A model generated the notes under the pieces. It did no database searches. It was not told where the DNA came from and worked only from the letters and a program-made list of their open reading frames with translations. A stretch of DNA of 64,000 nucleotides from Owenia fusiformis (lineage: Eukaryota > Annelida > Polychaeta > Sabellida > Oweniidae): the NCBI GenBank assembly GCA_903813345.2, contig CAIIXF020000006.1, positions 36,733,936-36,797,935 of the forward strand, given 5' to 3'. A program made the position numbers and the translations under genes. Below are positions 33,636-43,870 of this stretch, piece by piece; the stretch's first letter is position 1, and each line of letters opens with the position of its first letter.

Positions 33636-33876
33636 TATATTTCAATGTCAAAGTTGTGAAATACTTAATATGTTATCTGAGACTAACATAAAAATGATGG
33701 TCTCAGATCTTATATATTCTTATTTTTCGTTTTTTTGGGTACCCGTTTTTTTCGACCGGGTACCAAGTTTGAACCCAGCATGGAGGATTTACTACCCGAT
33801 ACCCGGTTTTTCTACAAACCCTCATCATCTGTTATAGCTAGCTAATTGATGGCTAATTTTTTAATCTTAGTGTCTT
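33636..33876. other. GGGTACCCG motif cluster, no gene
   Basis: Around 33735-33825 are GGGTACCCGTTTTTTT, CCGGGTACC and ATACCCGGTTTTTCTACAAA. The last resembles ACCCGGTTTTTTACACAAAC at 26302. Probably a fragment of the family at 25272-26527. Confidence 0.45.
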
Positions 33877-33890
33877 TCTTGTATTTGCAG
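33877..33890 (+). promoter_or_regulatory. 3' splice site of zinc-finger copy 3
   Basis: TTCTTGTATTTGCAG ends at 33890 and is followed by GCCTAATCAAGACCGAC, homologous to the exon starts at 5463 and 13226. Confidence 0.65.
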
Positions 33891-34600
33891 GCCTAATCAA
33901 GACCGACTGACGTGAAGGGATAAATTGGATTCACAAGTGACAACAAGAATATCATCTTCATGAAGTTTGGTCAAAGAAAAGCATTAACTCAATGAATATT
34001 GATGAGAATGCTTTGTCATGTTACTTAGTTGCGCTGTTGAGATCCAGACTTCAAATAACAAAATGAATCCTAAATGTGATATTAATGATAGCATAATCAA
34101 GAATCAAAACGGTCATGGACACCGACCTTAGTCTGAATATGGCCAAAGAAGAGATTATAGCACGATCCAGTAGTGCTATATTGAGTTATAAACAAGATAT
34201 GAGTTACACAAGCATCAAACAAGAGATTGATGATTCTCATTGCTGTATCAATACAGAAATTAATTTGATCAATGGAAATCTGTATGCAACCAAACACGAA
34301 ACAACTTCACAAACCACCAAACAAGAGATAGATGCCAATGTCAACTATAGCTATAATGCTATAGTCAAAATCATTTGAAACGTCATAAGAGTACTCATAC
34401 AGGGGAGAAGCCATTTAAATGTCAACACTGTAGAAAATGTTTCAATTGCGTTTCTCATTTGAAACGTCATGAGAGAACTCATACAGACGAGAAGCCATTT
34501 AAATGTCAAAACTGTGGAAACTGTTTCAATTGCGTTTCTCATTTGACACGTCATGAGAGAACTTGGACGAAGTTTGGTGATCCGGTGTCCGAGTAAATAT
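33891..34600 (+). pseudogene. Truncated C2H2 zinc-finger paralogue 3
   Basis: The N-terminal frame (34115-34378) closely matches zinc-finger protein 2: MAKEEIIARSSS, an IKQEIDDSH block and a NLYATKH block. It then jumps directly, in a different frame, to finger sequence (34363-34560). The middle of the acidic region and the early fingers are deleted, and the fusion is out of frame by two bases. Two complete fingers ([16 protein letters not shown]) and parts of two others remain; the last finger is cut at HERT and followed by unrelated sequence. With the ORF stopping before the fingers, a normal protein cannot be made. It could still yield a short acidic peptide. Confidence 0.75.
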
Positions 34601-34739
34601 AGTCTCCCTGAATATATGGTCCGGGGGATTATACACCCTGGGCACCAATGGTCCTAGGGTGTGTGGTCTTAACCGGACCATATTGTGAAAGAATGGATTG
34701 TCCGGCTAGATTTTGGTCCTATCTGTTATCTTTATTTTT

Positions 34740-35540
34740 AAATGTATAGATGTCGTCAGAAAGTCAGTGTACGGAGCCCGATGCAATATTGGAAGAAAAC
34801 ATAAAACCAATGCTGACTGCATCCTTTTCATTCATTGTACCAAAAAGCCAAATTACTCCTCTTTGTAATGGAATATCATTCATCCTCAGGGAGTCATGGC
34901 TGGCCGAATAATCATTAATTTTGCAAAGTGGGGCAAAATTCAATATTGCAAAAGTCAGTACAAGGGGCATAGGGGCTATTGGAAGAAGGTGTGACAGGTG
35001 TGGCATAGACAGTAAAGTGTTCATAATCATACTCTTGCAAGAATACATCCTATACCCCTCCAAAATTGACACAATTTCCTTGCACTTTAAGATGCGCTCA
35101 TCTGTCCACGTCGTGCATGGTTCAGCCCTGAGTCATCTGTGGGTTAAAGCAGAAAAAAGCAGCCAATGGGCAATTTTTTCTCGAGGTTTTGCAATATCTG
35201 GTGGGGGAATTGTGAGCACAGATTGATGCTCCTGAGATAGCTCCAAAAGAAAAAGTCACAACAATTCAAGTCAGGGGAACTTCAATTGGCACTTAGCCCT
35301 TGCACTGATTTTTGCAATATCTAAAACTTCGTCCAGAACCGATTTTGATCCACTGTGCAAATGGAAGGATTTCTCACCCAACCATTACCACATGTGAATG
35401 AATGACATATCATTGCAAAGAGGAGAGACGTGGCTTTATGGTACATTGAATGAAAGTGATGTAGTCATCACTAGTTTTGTCTGTCTGTAATGTCTGATTA
35501 AATACTGTTAATTGATTTTCATCATATATTAAACACATTG
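34740..35540. mobile_element. Foldback repeat abutting zinc-finger copy 3
   Basis: 34813-34886 recurs inverted at 35393-35465 (blocks TTTCATTCA(T/A)TGTACC, AAAGCCA, TCCTCTTTG(T/C)AATG and TATCATTCATTC). Near the inner side the two halves share TTTTGCAATAT-type pieces. No coding frame with family features. Its arrival may have removed the rest of the finger array. Confidence 0.55.
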
Positions 35541-35562
35541 AAACAAAAATGCATGTGTACTT

Positions 35563-36057
35563 CATAGGGTAAAATTCAATTTAGATGGTAAAGCTTTGAA
35601 AACAATATATTATTCACTCATTTATTCATACTTGAACTATAACTGCATAATTTGGGGGACTGTCCCTCCATCTTATTTGACCAAATTACACAGACTACAG
35701 AAACAATTTATTCGAATTTTCGATATAAACTGCCAACCTAGAGATCACACACTCCCACATTTCAAAAGAGCCAATATCCTGAATGTATTTCAAATAGTGT
35801 ACATGAATATTGCAGTTTATGTTTTTAAATGCATTAAAGGTGTAAACAAACCCTGTAAGAGGCAATTCAAATATTATTTTACTCCTAGTAATGAAATTCA
35901 TGATCATTCCACAAGACAAGAATATAAACTTCGACCAGCAAAGTATAGAACTGATATTGGAAAATTCTCAATATGTAAACAAGGCACTGATATATGGAAT
36001 GATGCACCTGGAGATTTACTTCGAATCAATTCTGTATCACACTTTAGACAAAACTGA
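35563..36057 (+). pseudogene. LINE reverse-transcriptase C-terminal fragment
   Basis: Open frame of about 160 codons matching the post-catalytic end of a non-LTR retrotransposon polyprotein: YYSLIYSYLNYNCIIWG, LHRLQKQFIRI, HDHSTRQ and GTDIWNDAP followed by F at the end. This is the usual order thumb-YxxLI-P-L-Y-IWG ... TR ... G-WN-LP. No FADD catalytic box remains, so it is 5'-truncated. The frame itself is intact, suggesting a relatively recent copy. AT-rich downstream sequence to about 36620 ends in an A-rich run. Confidence 0.8.
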
Positions 36058-36060
36058 AGC

Positions 36061-36850
36061 AATATTTAATAAATCATAAACCATTGGTCTAAATGGAAGA
36101 ACAAGGAAATAACAATAACAAATCAGTAAATTCAATAGTGCATCTTTCCTTCAACATTATCATATCAAAGCAAAAGTTATGATTCAATGCATAACTAAAC
36201 ATTCAGTGTTGAAGATGACCACAAAATTAACATATATCAATAAACATGACCTTAAACTGACCCATACTATTCAGTTTACCCTTAGACACATTTCTGGCAC
36301 TCAATCTACTGTTCTTTTTCTAAAGGCATTGTACATGTGGTTGTGGGGGGGGGACTGAGGTGGAGATGGGGTTCAGTGGTGTGTAGACATTTTGTAATTT
36401 TTTTTCATTATTTTACGTTGTAATATGGATAATACTCCCATTAGGGGGTCTTCCATCTTATTTGATGAATATGATTTTATTATAAACTGAAATAAAACAC
36501 AATAACATAACATAACGTATAACGTGACTGATAATGCTGATGCCCAGCCACAAGCACATGTGCACTTGTTTAATGTATTCTTTGTAAATATATAAATCAA
36601 TAAATTAAAAAAAACAAAAAAACTAGTTTTGTGATTTTACGAGGTAACGACTTGTTGCGTTTTTTGATACGCCCTGTATCATGTGTATACACCTATTTGA
36701 TATGTTATCAAATAATTATAAAACCACTGTTTGCATCCAATCACCATTGATAACAATATGTCACTCATTTTTGGTGGTGACATGAGTCACAACAATTGAC
36801 AAAATTGATAAAAATCTGATTGTTGTATCAAAGAGCAAAAGTCTTTCTGG
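36061..36850. other. No recognisable gene
   Basis: Probably LINE 3' untranslated sequence in part; a G run at 36346-36354 and an A-rich run at 36604-36622. Nothing else noticed. Confidence 0.4.
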
Positions 36851-36859
36851 GTCACCGCG

Positions 36860-37211
36860 AATGGCATGATTTCCTCGAGTCTCTTCAGTTGCAATGCAAC
36901 CATACTGGGACCGATTCGTGTCGTTCCACTACTGCCCTTGGCGGGGGCCCGCTACCATACTGTATGACTCCCGGGGTCTACTAATGCACGTCAGTGGAGG
37001 AACCAACCACAGTCTCACAATCTGTCTCCGACAAGAGCGGCCAGAGAACCAACCCATGCCAAGGGCCAGTATACGGTTGGACCTTCGGACCGGGTGTCCG
37101 TAGTGCAATGATCAAAAACTCCGTACCTGGGGCTCGAACGCGGGACCTCCGTATCCCATCGGACGTTCAACCCACAAAGTAGTCTCTCTAAGCCACGAGG
37201 CTACCCTGCTT
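36860..37211 (-). mobile_element. tRNA-derived SINE
   Basis: On the minus strand from 37211: an A-box-like TGGCTTAGAG and, about 45 nt on, a B box GCGTTCGAGCCCC, giving a tRNA-like head of about 80 bp. A GC-rich body of about 270 bp follows, with a conserved-looking GGTTGCATTGCAACT near its end. Composition differs sharply from the neighbourhood. The overlapping open frames on the plus strand are artefacts of this repeat. Confidence 0.75.
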
Positions 37212-38348
37212 AGGTGTCAAAACTGCTCAAAATGTAATATTTGTTCTAATATTTTGCTTGAATGAACATGAAACCTGGTTAAAGCTTAGTAATCCTATTT
37301 CTCAATTACTTGTGTTTTATAACTAATTATAAACAACGACAATTACCACGCGCTTTCAAATAATTGGCTTAAATCATAAACCTTTTTTCTAATACGTTAT
37401 TTGGTCAATTTGTGCGTTTTTAAGAGCAATAAACAGGTATTTTCTGAGACAACTTAATCGGTATATAATAGTTTGGGATGAGATTTGTAGGATTGTATCG
37501 ATACTACCAGTTGGCACCCAGGAATAAATAGTATAACAGGTCTTCACTTCGTTACCTGTGCGTGTTTATACGAAATGGAATCTCTGGAGTATGATCATTT
37601 GTTCATATATTTGTATTTGTATATTTATTCAACCACCAATTTGGTGACAATACTTTCTTTTTTACAACATATTTACATTACAAAGGAAAGAGTAATAAAA
37701 AGTATTATTTACACAATGCTACAATATATCGTGCCTGGGCGCCACAGTTCAACTATATCTTCCACCGCTTAAGGTATGATGAAGGATACTTATTCTATTA
37801 AAACTCATTAAAAATATATCGATATAAAAAAGCTAAAATCTAGAAGAACAAAAATACTGTAAGCAATGCAAAATCTTGGACACATTTTGACATCAGATTA
37901 TGAGTGATATTTATGTATCAAAACATTGTATCATCCCTCTCCCTCGGATGCAATGACAGAAAATAATCGGAATGTTTTCAATGTCCTCATATGGTCTTCT
38001 TCTACCATACTCATTATTTCTGCAATAGAATATGCCCTATGTGAATTGTCTTTCCCCTGATAAGAAAGGTATGGGTGTACAATTTCTTTTACCTTTTAGA
38101 GAGGTGAAACTATTTATTATATGTGTCCTGTTTTGACCATTCAAGCTACTTCCAGTATATCACCACACAACATAAACAAGTCTCTTGACAAATAAGAACC
38201 AATACAGCAAACATAATTGTAACATACTATAAATGGAGATTTTGTATTTTGTCCATCAAAATATTGCCACGACAGCGCATAACGTAACAACCTATGGGAA
38301 GAGAATTCATTACATTTTTCGACAGCAAGGAATTAAAGCGCAGAAAGA
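37212..38348. other. Upstream region of the GPCR gene, no other gene seen
   Basis: AT-rich. No clear TATA or initiator could be assigned. The short open frame at 37575-37772 lacks features. Confidence 0.4.
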
Positions 38349-40133
38349 ATGTCAAACTGCACCGATTTAAATAGTACTAACAACTGCAGAAAGACGATCA
38401 TTCATTTTGGAGATGCAATGGAAGGGACAGTTGAAAAGAATTTGCTAGCAACAGTCCAATGTATCCTTGGAGTTATCATTTGTGTCCTCAATCTTTTAGT
38501 TGTTCTCTCAATTGTCCGCCATAAAAAATTACATACAGTTTCAAATATATTCCGTGGATACCTAGCTGTGAATGACACCGTACTGGGATTTATTACATTT
38601 ATACGTGGCTTTTTAGAAGTATCTGGGACATTAAATAAGGCAATACCTTGTGTCACAATCAATCTTTTGCTTTTGGCGTCGTGTGGAATAACAGGAACCG
38701 GGGTTTTCCTTCTCTGGATTGAAGGTTATTTATCGACAAGACAAGGAGTCGTAAAAGGACCATTTAACAAGAAAATCGCTTATCGGCTCATACTTCTTAC
38801 CACTGCATTATGGGTTACTTACGCGAACAGTTTCCTTTTGTTTCTTAGGGACAAACGTAGCATAGAATCTTGCCACCTTGGTAATGGGCTTATCCATGAG
38901 TATCATCTATTGGGACTTACCTTTATCATTTTCTTGCACCTAATTGTTCTCATAACATTACAGGGTTTAACATTCAGGAACCTCTCTAAACATGTCAAAT
39001 ACCTTAAAGAACGTGGTGTGATGTCAACAAGTACTCACAAGTCTACACATAGATCGACAAGACATATCAAAGTGGCCCCGATTAATAACGACAATGCCTT
39101 AATACATGCAAATATACCGAGGGAACTAAATGTTAAACCTACAAATTGTGATGATATTCTTTCAAGACCATTGCCTCGATTTTCCCACAAACCAGAATGT
39201 AAGATCGCAGATATTCGTACAAGTCCAACACCTGGATGCTCCTACGAACCAGAATGTCAGATCGCAGATATTCGTACAAGTCCAACACCTGGATGCTCCT
39301 ACGAACCAGAATGTCAGATCGCAGATATTCGTACAAGTCCAACACCTGGATGCTCCTACGAACCAGAATGTAAGATCGCAGATATTCTTACAAGTCCAAC
39401 ACCCGGATGCTCCTACGAACCAGAATGTAAGATAGCAAATATTCGTACAAGTCCAATGCTTGGACGCCCCTTTGAACCAGAATGTAAGATCGTAGATATT
39501 CGTACAAGTCCAATACCCGGATGCTCCTACGAACCAGAATGTAAGATAGCAAATATTCGTACAAATCCAATGCTTGGACGCCCTTTTGAACCAGAATGTA
39601 AGATCGTAGATATTCGTACAAGTCCAATACCCGGATGCTCCTACGAACCAGAGTGTACGATCGCAGATATTCGTACAAGTCCAATGCTTGGACGCCCCTT
39701 TGAACCAGAATGTAAGATCGTAGATATTCGTACAAGTCCAATACCCGGATGCTCCTACGAACCAGAGTGTAAGATCGCAGATATTCATACAAGTCCACAG
39801 GGAAGAACGTATACAAAAAGTCATCATAACGAAATAGAGTTTGATAAAGACACTAGACAAAACATGATATATTATCGATGGTCGTTACGCATGACAAGGC
39901 TCGTTAAACTTATTAGCTTTATTCTTTTTTCCTTTATCTTATGCTATACGCCCTATACTGTTTGTTTGTCATTATACTCAATTAACCCTGAAAATGCCAG
40001 TGGACAAAGTATCTTCATCACTGCATCCATTGTGATGTGCAACTCCTTCACAAATCCGATTATTTATATCTTTAGGAGTAAAGAATACAGGGATGCATTT
40101 AGACACATCCTTACATGTAAAAAGGCCCTGTGA
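38349..40133 (+). CDS. Rhodopsin-class GPCR with repeat-filled third intracellular loop
   Basis: Single-exon, 594-residue plasma-membrane receptor. The N-terminus has two N-glycosylation sequons (N3, N8). TM1 about 32-56 (N48), TM2 66-90 (LAVND, D76), C101 before TM3, TM3 to 125, TM4 144-166 (W155), C175 in loop 2 (disulphide partner of C101), TM5 186-206, TM6 519-541 (CYTP in place of CWxP), TM7 551-574 with NPIIY, then an amphipathic helix 8. The G-protein switch motif DRY is EGY here (E125-G126-Y127), so the key arginine is missing. Loop 3 is about 300 residues and holds eleven 19-residue repeats (EPECKIADIRTSP plus a PTPGCSY or MLGRPF half). ATG 38349 is the first in frame. Orphan receptor: ligand not inferable; intact frame and kept core residues argue for a functional gene. 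Confidence 0.85.
   Translation: MSNCTDLNSTNNCRKTIIHFGDAMEGTVEKNLLATVQCILGVIICVLNLLVVLSIVRHKKLHTVSNIFRGYLAVNDTVLGFITFIRGFLEVSGTLNKAIPCVTINLLLLASCGITGTGVFLLWIEGYLSTRQGVVKGPFNKKIAYRLILLTTALWVTYANSFLLFLRDKRSIESCHLGNGLIHEYHLLGLTFIIFLHLIVLITLQGLTFRNLSKHVKYLKERGVMSTSTHKSTHRSTRHIKVAPINNDNALIHANIPRELNVKPTNCDDILSRPLPRFSHKPECKIADIRTSPTPGCSYEPECQIADIRTSPTPGCSYEPECQIADIRTSPTPGCSYEPECKIADILTSPTPGCSYEPECKIANIRTSPMLGRPFEPECKIVDIRTSPIPGCSYEPECKIANIRTNPMLGRPFEPECKIVDIRTSPIPGCSYEPECTIADIRTSPMLGRPFEPECKIVDIRTSPIPGCSYEPECKIADIHTSPQGRTYTKSHHNEIEFDKDTRQNMIYYRWSLRMTRLVKLISFILFSFILCYTPYTVCLSLYSINPENASGQSIFITASIVMCNSFTNPIIYIFRSKEYRDAFRHILTCKKAL
39192..39800 (+). repeat. 57-bp coding minisatellite within the GPCR
   Basis: Eleven in-frame copies of a 57-bp unit. 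The first four are near-identical; from the fifth on, two subtypes (GCSY type and RPF type) alternate, making a 114-bp higher-order unit. All copies preserve the frame. Long antisense frames across it are shadows of the repeat. Confidence 0.95.
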
Positions 40134-40234
40134 GTGCTTCAATAAGTCAATGACAAAAATGAACATTTGTATTGTTGAATGCAAAGACATAAACATAAGC
40201 AACATGACAAAATATCTCCACCTACAGTACACAT

Positions 40235-40435
40235 CATGCCTAAGATCACATCGGCATGCTCCAATCGGCGAGTCGATAGGCGCGTAGTCGGCAGGCCGAT
40301 CGGCACGTCGATAGGCACAGGTCGGCACGCCGATGGGCCTTGCCATCGGCACAGCAAAGCACTGCCGATCGACACAGTCATCGGAACCGCATTCCCATCG
40401 GCACTATCCATCGACCTCGTCGTGAGAATTACGTG
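40235..40435 (+). repeat. CCGATCGGC-rich GC repeat, copy 1
   Basis: About 200 bp dense in (T/C)CGGCA, GCCGAT(C/G)GGC and CGATAGGC(A/G) motifs, strongly GC-rich in an AT-rich region. It starts near ATGCCTAAGATCACATCGGCA. An inverted second copy is at 50340-50560, and a fragment (CCCATCGGCGTAGTCG) is near 40864. Family unknown. Confidence 0.7.
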
Positions 40436-42085
40436 TATCAAAACATTACATTGCTCATCGCCAAAACGATAATATTTCGATTTACATTTAAAATTCGTGA
40501 GACATTAACCCGGGGACATTAATCCATACAGCTTAATGTAATATATCGCTATTAACGCCCCACAGATTTAAATATTTTTTACAATCTATGTCGTCGCACG
40601 GGGTAACTGAATTAAATAAACTGGCTAGATATTAAACGAATGATGGGATTCTACGACTAAAAAGATGTTCATGTACATTGAAAAGTGGACAATTCATTTG
40701 TTTGAGTAAGTTTGAGTAAAAAGGATATTTATCGAGACAGATTTTGCCAAGTGGGGAGAGGGTACAATTTCGAAAGCTCAAGAGAAAGCAAGTTCAAAAT
40801 ATTTGTTGTTTTTATTCCCCGTGTCTCGCCGGAACTGCATTCCCATCAGCACCTATCAAGACTGCCCATCGGCGTAGTCGTTGGAACTGTCAATCAAAAC
40901 TAAACATTGCTTGGTACAACCCTTCTAAAAAGCCTCCCATCGGACATTATTTCAACTTGACATGATTTAGTAAAGGACGAATTTCCATAATTAAAATGAT
41001 CGTGTTGTATTTCGTACCTTCAACAATTATTAAAATAAAGGAATTATTGAAATACAGTATGATGCCAATGATGGGCAGTCATTGAAGCCTGTGATGAAAG
41101 CCTTATCATTGTGCGAATCATATTGAAATTAATCTCATTCCCCGGGTCTCATTCAGCAAACAAGTATTAATATACGCTACGTTAAAATAATAAAAACACG
41201 AAATAATTTAGTGTTTCACAGTCTTACAGAACGACGATTTAACATTGTTGCTTGGAGCCAACATGATCAACAAAATTTCTTAACTATTGTAAGGAATAAA
41301 ATTAAGATTTAAATGTTTACCCCCCCCCCTCCTCCGTTTAATTTCGATTCGAACAAAATCAAACGGGAATGATTATCTTACAAGGTACGCTGAGACTTAA
41401 GACAATAAAAGACGATAATTAACCTGATTGCATCCTGTGTCTTATTAGCGTCTGTTATTTATTACTGCTTGACCAGTACCAGACTGATTGCGTATTGATA
41501 ATCAAACCGGTCGTGGGATGCAATGATATATCTACATTTATCCCATGATACTACTTCCCGATAAATAACACCTTGGAATATTTTTGATTTTGAAAGAAAA
41601 TCGTATTGTCCCGCCAAATTCCGCTCACGAAAATGATATACTCCCATTTGAAAATTAAGAGATTTTGAGACGTAAGGAGTATGAAGCCGCCTATTAAGCA
41701 TAGTGTAATTGTAATTTCATGCTCTGACATAGCATACCAGTGTATTCCTTCAGTCATACAATATTGTAATACCTTGATGGATCAAGATGCTGATAAGACA
41801 GTTAAAGTCGTAGAAACCTTAGCAATAGCGAATGTGTTTGGTCCCTCTAATTAATATGAATATTGTTACAATATAACTGTATTGAATTTTTCTATGTTGA
41901 TGTGTTTATGTTATATATCTACAATAAAAATTTTATATTTCAAATTCCATACAGTTAAGTCACCGGACATTTTGTAGACTAATAATATAACAGACTTCTG
42001 GTTTTGTTCCATACACAATTTAAATAAGGATTGTGAACTTTAGATTTTATGAAGAGGGTTATTAATATCGTAAATATCGTAATTT
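40436..42085. other. No recognisable gene
   Basis: A C run at 41321-41334 and a small CATCGGC-containing fragment (40840-40890) are the only notable items. Short open frames on both strands lack features. Confidence 0.4.
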
Positions 42086-42089
42086 ATTC

Positions 42090-42250
42090 CATAATACTAC
42101 TGTTTTCCCAGGGAAATATGAAGGAATAAAAATCGTATTGAATCGTATTACATGAAAAAATCGTATTGTCCCCGGGAAAAAAATCGTATTGGAGCGTATT
42201 ACATGAAAAATCGTATTGTCCCCGGGAAAAAAATAATATTGGAGCATATT
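42090..42250 (-). repeat. ~54-bp tandem repeat with CCCCGGGAAAA
   Basis: Units of TCGTATTG(A/G)A(T/G)CGTATTACATG plus AAAAATCGTATTGTCCCCGGG (split here) repeat about two and a half times. The same TCGTATTGTCCC word occurs at about 41601. Confidence 0.65.
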
Positions 42251-42353
42251 AACCTATTTTCGTTTTCCCTGTTATTTTTTCCCAGTTATCTGCATTTTCC
42301 AAATGTAGCATTTTAGAGGGGTGTATTATGGAATAAATAGGTTATTTCTGGTC

Positions 42354-42512
42354 GGGATTGAATATGGGTTTTATTCCTCGAAAAATATGATATTGACCTT
42401 GGGCTATATGATATTGACACTCGGTCGCTGCGCTCCCTCGGTCAATATCATATTACCCTTCGGTCAATATCATATTGTCCCTCGGAATAAAACCCATATT
42501 CAATCCCTCCCA
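42354..42512. repeat. Strong ~159-bp hairpin
   Basis: GATTGAATATGGGTTTTATTCC pairs (22-bp arm, shown in part) with the end of the segment. The inner arms carry ATATGATATTGAC/GTCAATATCAT twice on each side, leaving a small GGTCGCTGCGCTCCCTCGG centre. Nearly fully self-complementary; likely a MITE. Confidence 0.8.
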
Positions 42513-42884
42513 ATAAATAACCTATATATATTTACGTTTAGAGTTGGAGGAAATTTACTCAATATCAATTTGATGTCTCGGTCACCTGGCCATAAAAGGC
42601 ATTTGCTTAATATGATATTCATTTTTTACAGGTTGTTTCCATTAACGGGGTGATACAGGCATGTGAAATGTTTGGCTATGCATGGACCTCAAGGATGACA
42701 CGGGGTGGAAGAGGGGCAAGGGTTGGTGCAAGTCCCGGGGTGCAAGTCTGCACTCCCAGATTCCAGATAGGAGTGAAACGCAGCATGGGATTAAATGCAT
42801 TCGTTGAAGTTTACAGAAGCAGTTGAATATAATTCAGAATTTAAGTGAATCCACATGATCATTTGCGTTCAACAATGCGTTTAT

Positions 42885-43180
42885 AGAGAGGTTTCGCAAG
42901 TTTTTAGCTCAACGTGTTGTGTTCACCAGATTTATTACCCTTTGCATTCGTTCGACTTCACTTCTTAATTAAAAGAGATCTTCATCTTCTGTAGTTTATT
43001 TCTAGGCTCTGCGCGTAGGGTACAGCTTAATGAGCAGCTAGTTCAAACTAAAACGAGTTGAGGTTAATCCATTGTGCGAAACCTCTCTAATACCAGAGGG
43101 GTTATTCATCAAGCTAAATGACCCCTCGGGGCGAAGCTCTCTTTTAAGAAGTGAAGTCAAACGAATGCAAAGGGTATCCG
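42885..43180. repeat. Two interleaved inverted repeats
   Basis: Arm X (AGAGAGGTTTCGCA, 42889) pairs with 43073-43088. Arm Y (ACCCTTTGCATTCGTT...GACTTCACTTCTTAA, 42944-42972) pairs with 43133-43178. The order is X, Y, X', Y', so the arms cross rather than nest. Confidence 0.65.
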
Positions 43181-43868
43181 TAAGGTTGGCAGGTTGAAAT
43201 GTTTTCATAGGCCTAGCGACCGCACCCCCCCCCCATCACTAATGAAAATATAACCATGAGATGGAAGAAGATATGAGCTTTAAAATATGCTTTTTATTGT
43301 GAAGTAAAGGTGAAGTTTCTAGCTCAATTTTGAAGGAAATTGCATTGATTTTTGTAAAAACATATCTTAAAAAAATATTTTGGCTTGCTAATCGCACCCC
43401 ACCCCATTCTGACTGAAAACCGAATTTTTAAGGGGCAATCGCATCCCCCCCTGACTGAAAGTTGGCTACGCCCCTGTGTTTCCCTTTGTCCCCTTTCATT
43501 TATCTTCTGTAAACTTGTTTGAACAAATTAATACTAGAATAGTACTACAAAGATAACTTTATTCGAAACGCATGCAATTCACTCCAATTATATTTATTCA
43601 TGTATTTGCATTAGTGAGGGAAAGGGATTTGATTATAAAATTGACGGTGGTTGCGAAGTTGTGATTTGGGAGGGAGGGGTATACTATACTAAGGTGTTAT
43701 GTAATTAATATAAACAACTAAGTGCCTTCCTGATTGCATCCTAGCTCATCCTGTCCACCAGTCTGTCTCGATCGCATTTTATCAATTTGAATTTATAATT
43801 TCTGATTAAACTGACTCTTGATTCTAAAATAGGAATTCTAAATCTGTTACTAGTATTTAAAAGTTGGT
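43181..43868. other. No recognisable gene
   Basis: Contains CCCACCCC-type words (43222, 43396, 43446) and no coding region. Confidence 0.4.
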
Positions 43869-43870
43869 GT

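Noticed and set aside
34562-35345. GGACGAAGTTT and its inverse as termini of an element
   Set aside because: Only about 11 bp match and no duplication flanks them; the real inverted repeat in this region is at 34813-34886 and 35393-35465.
36894-37182. Overlapping frames with GC-rich codons, one ending in GARTRDLRIPS-like residues
   Set aside because: They are translations of the tRNA-derived SINE, including its B box, not a protein gene.
39162-39860. Long minus-strand frames of 142-232 codons opposite the GPCR repeats
   Set aside because: They exist only because the 57-bp unit has no stop in several frames on both strands; they are shadows of the coding repeat.
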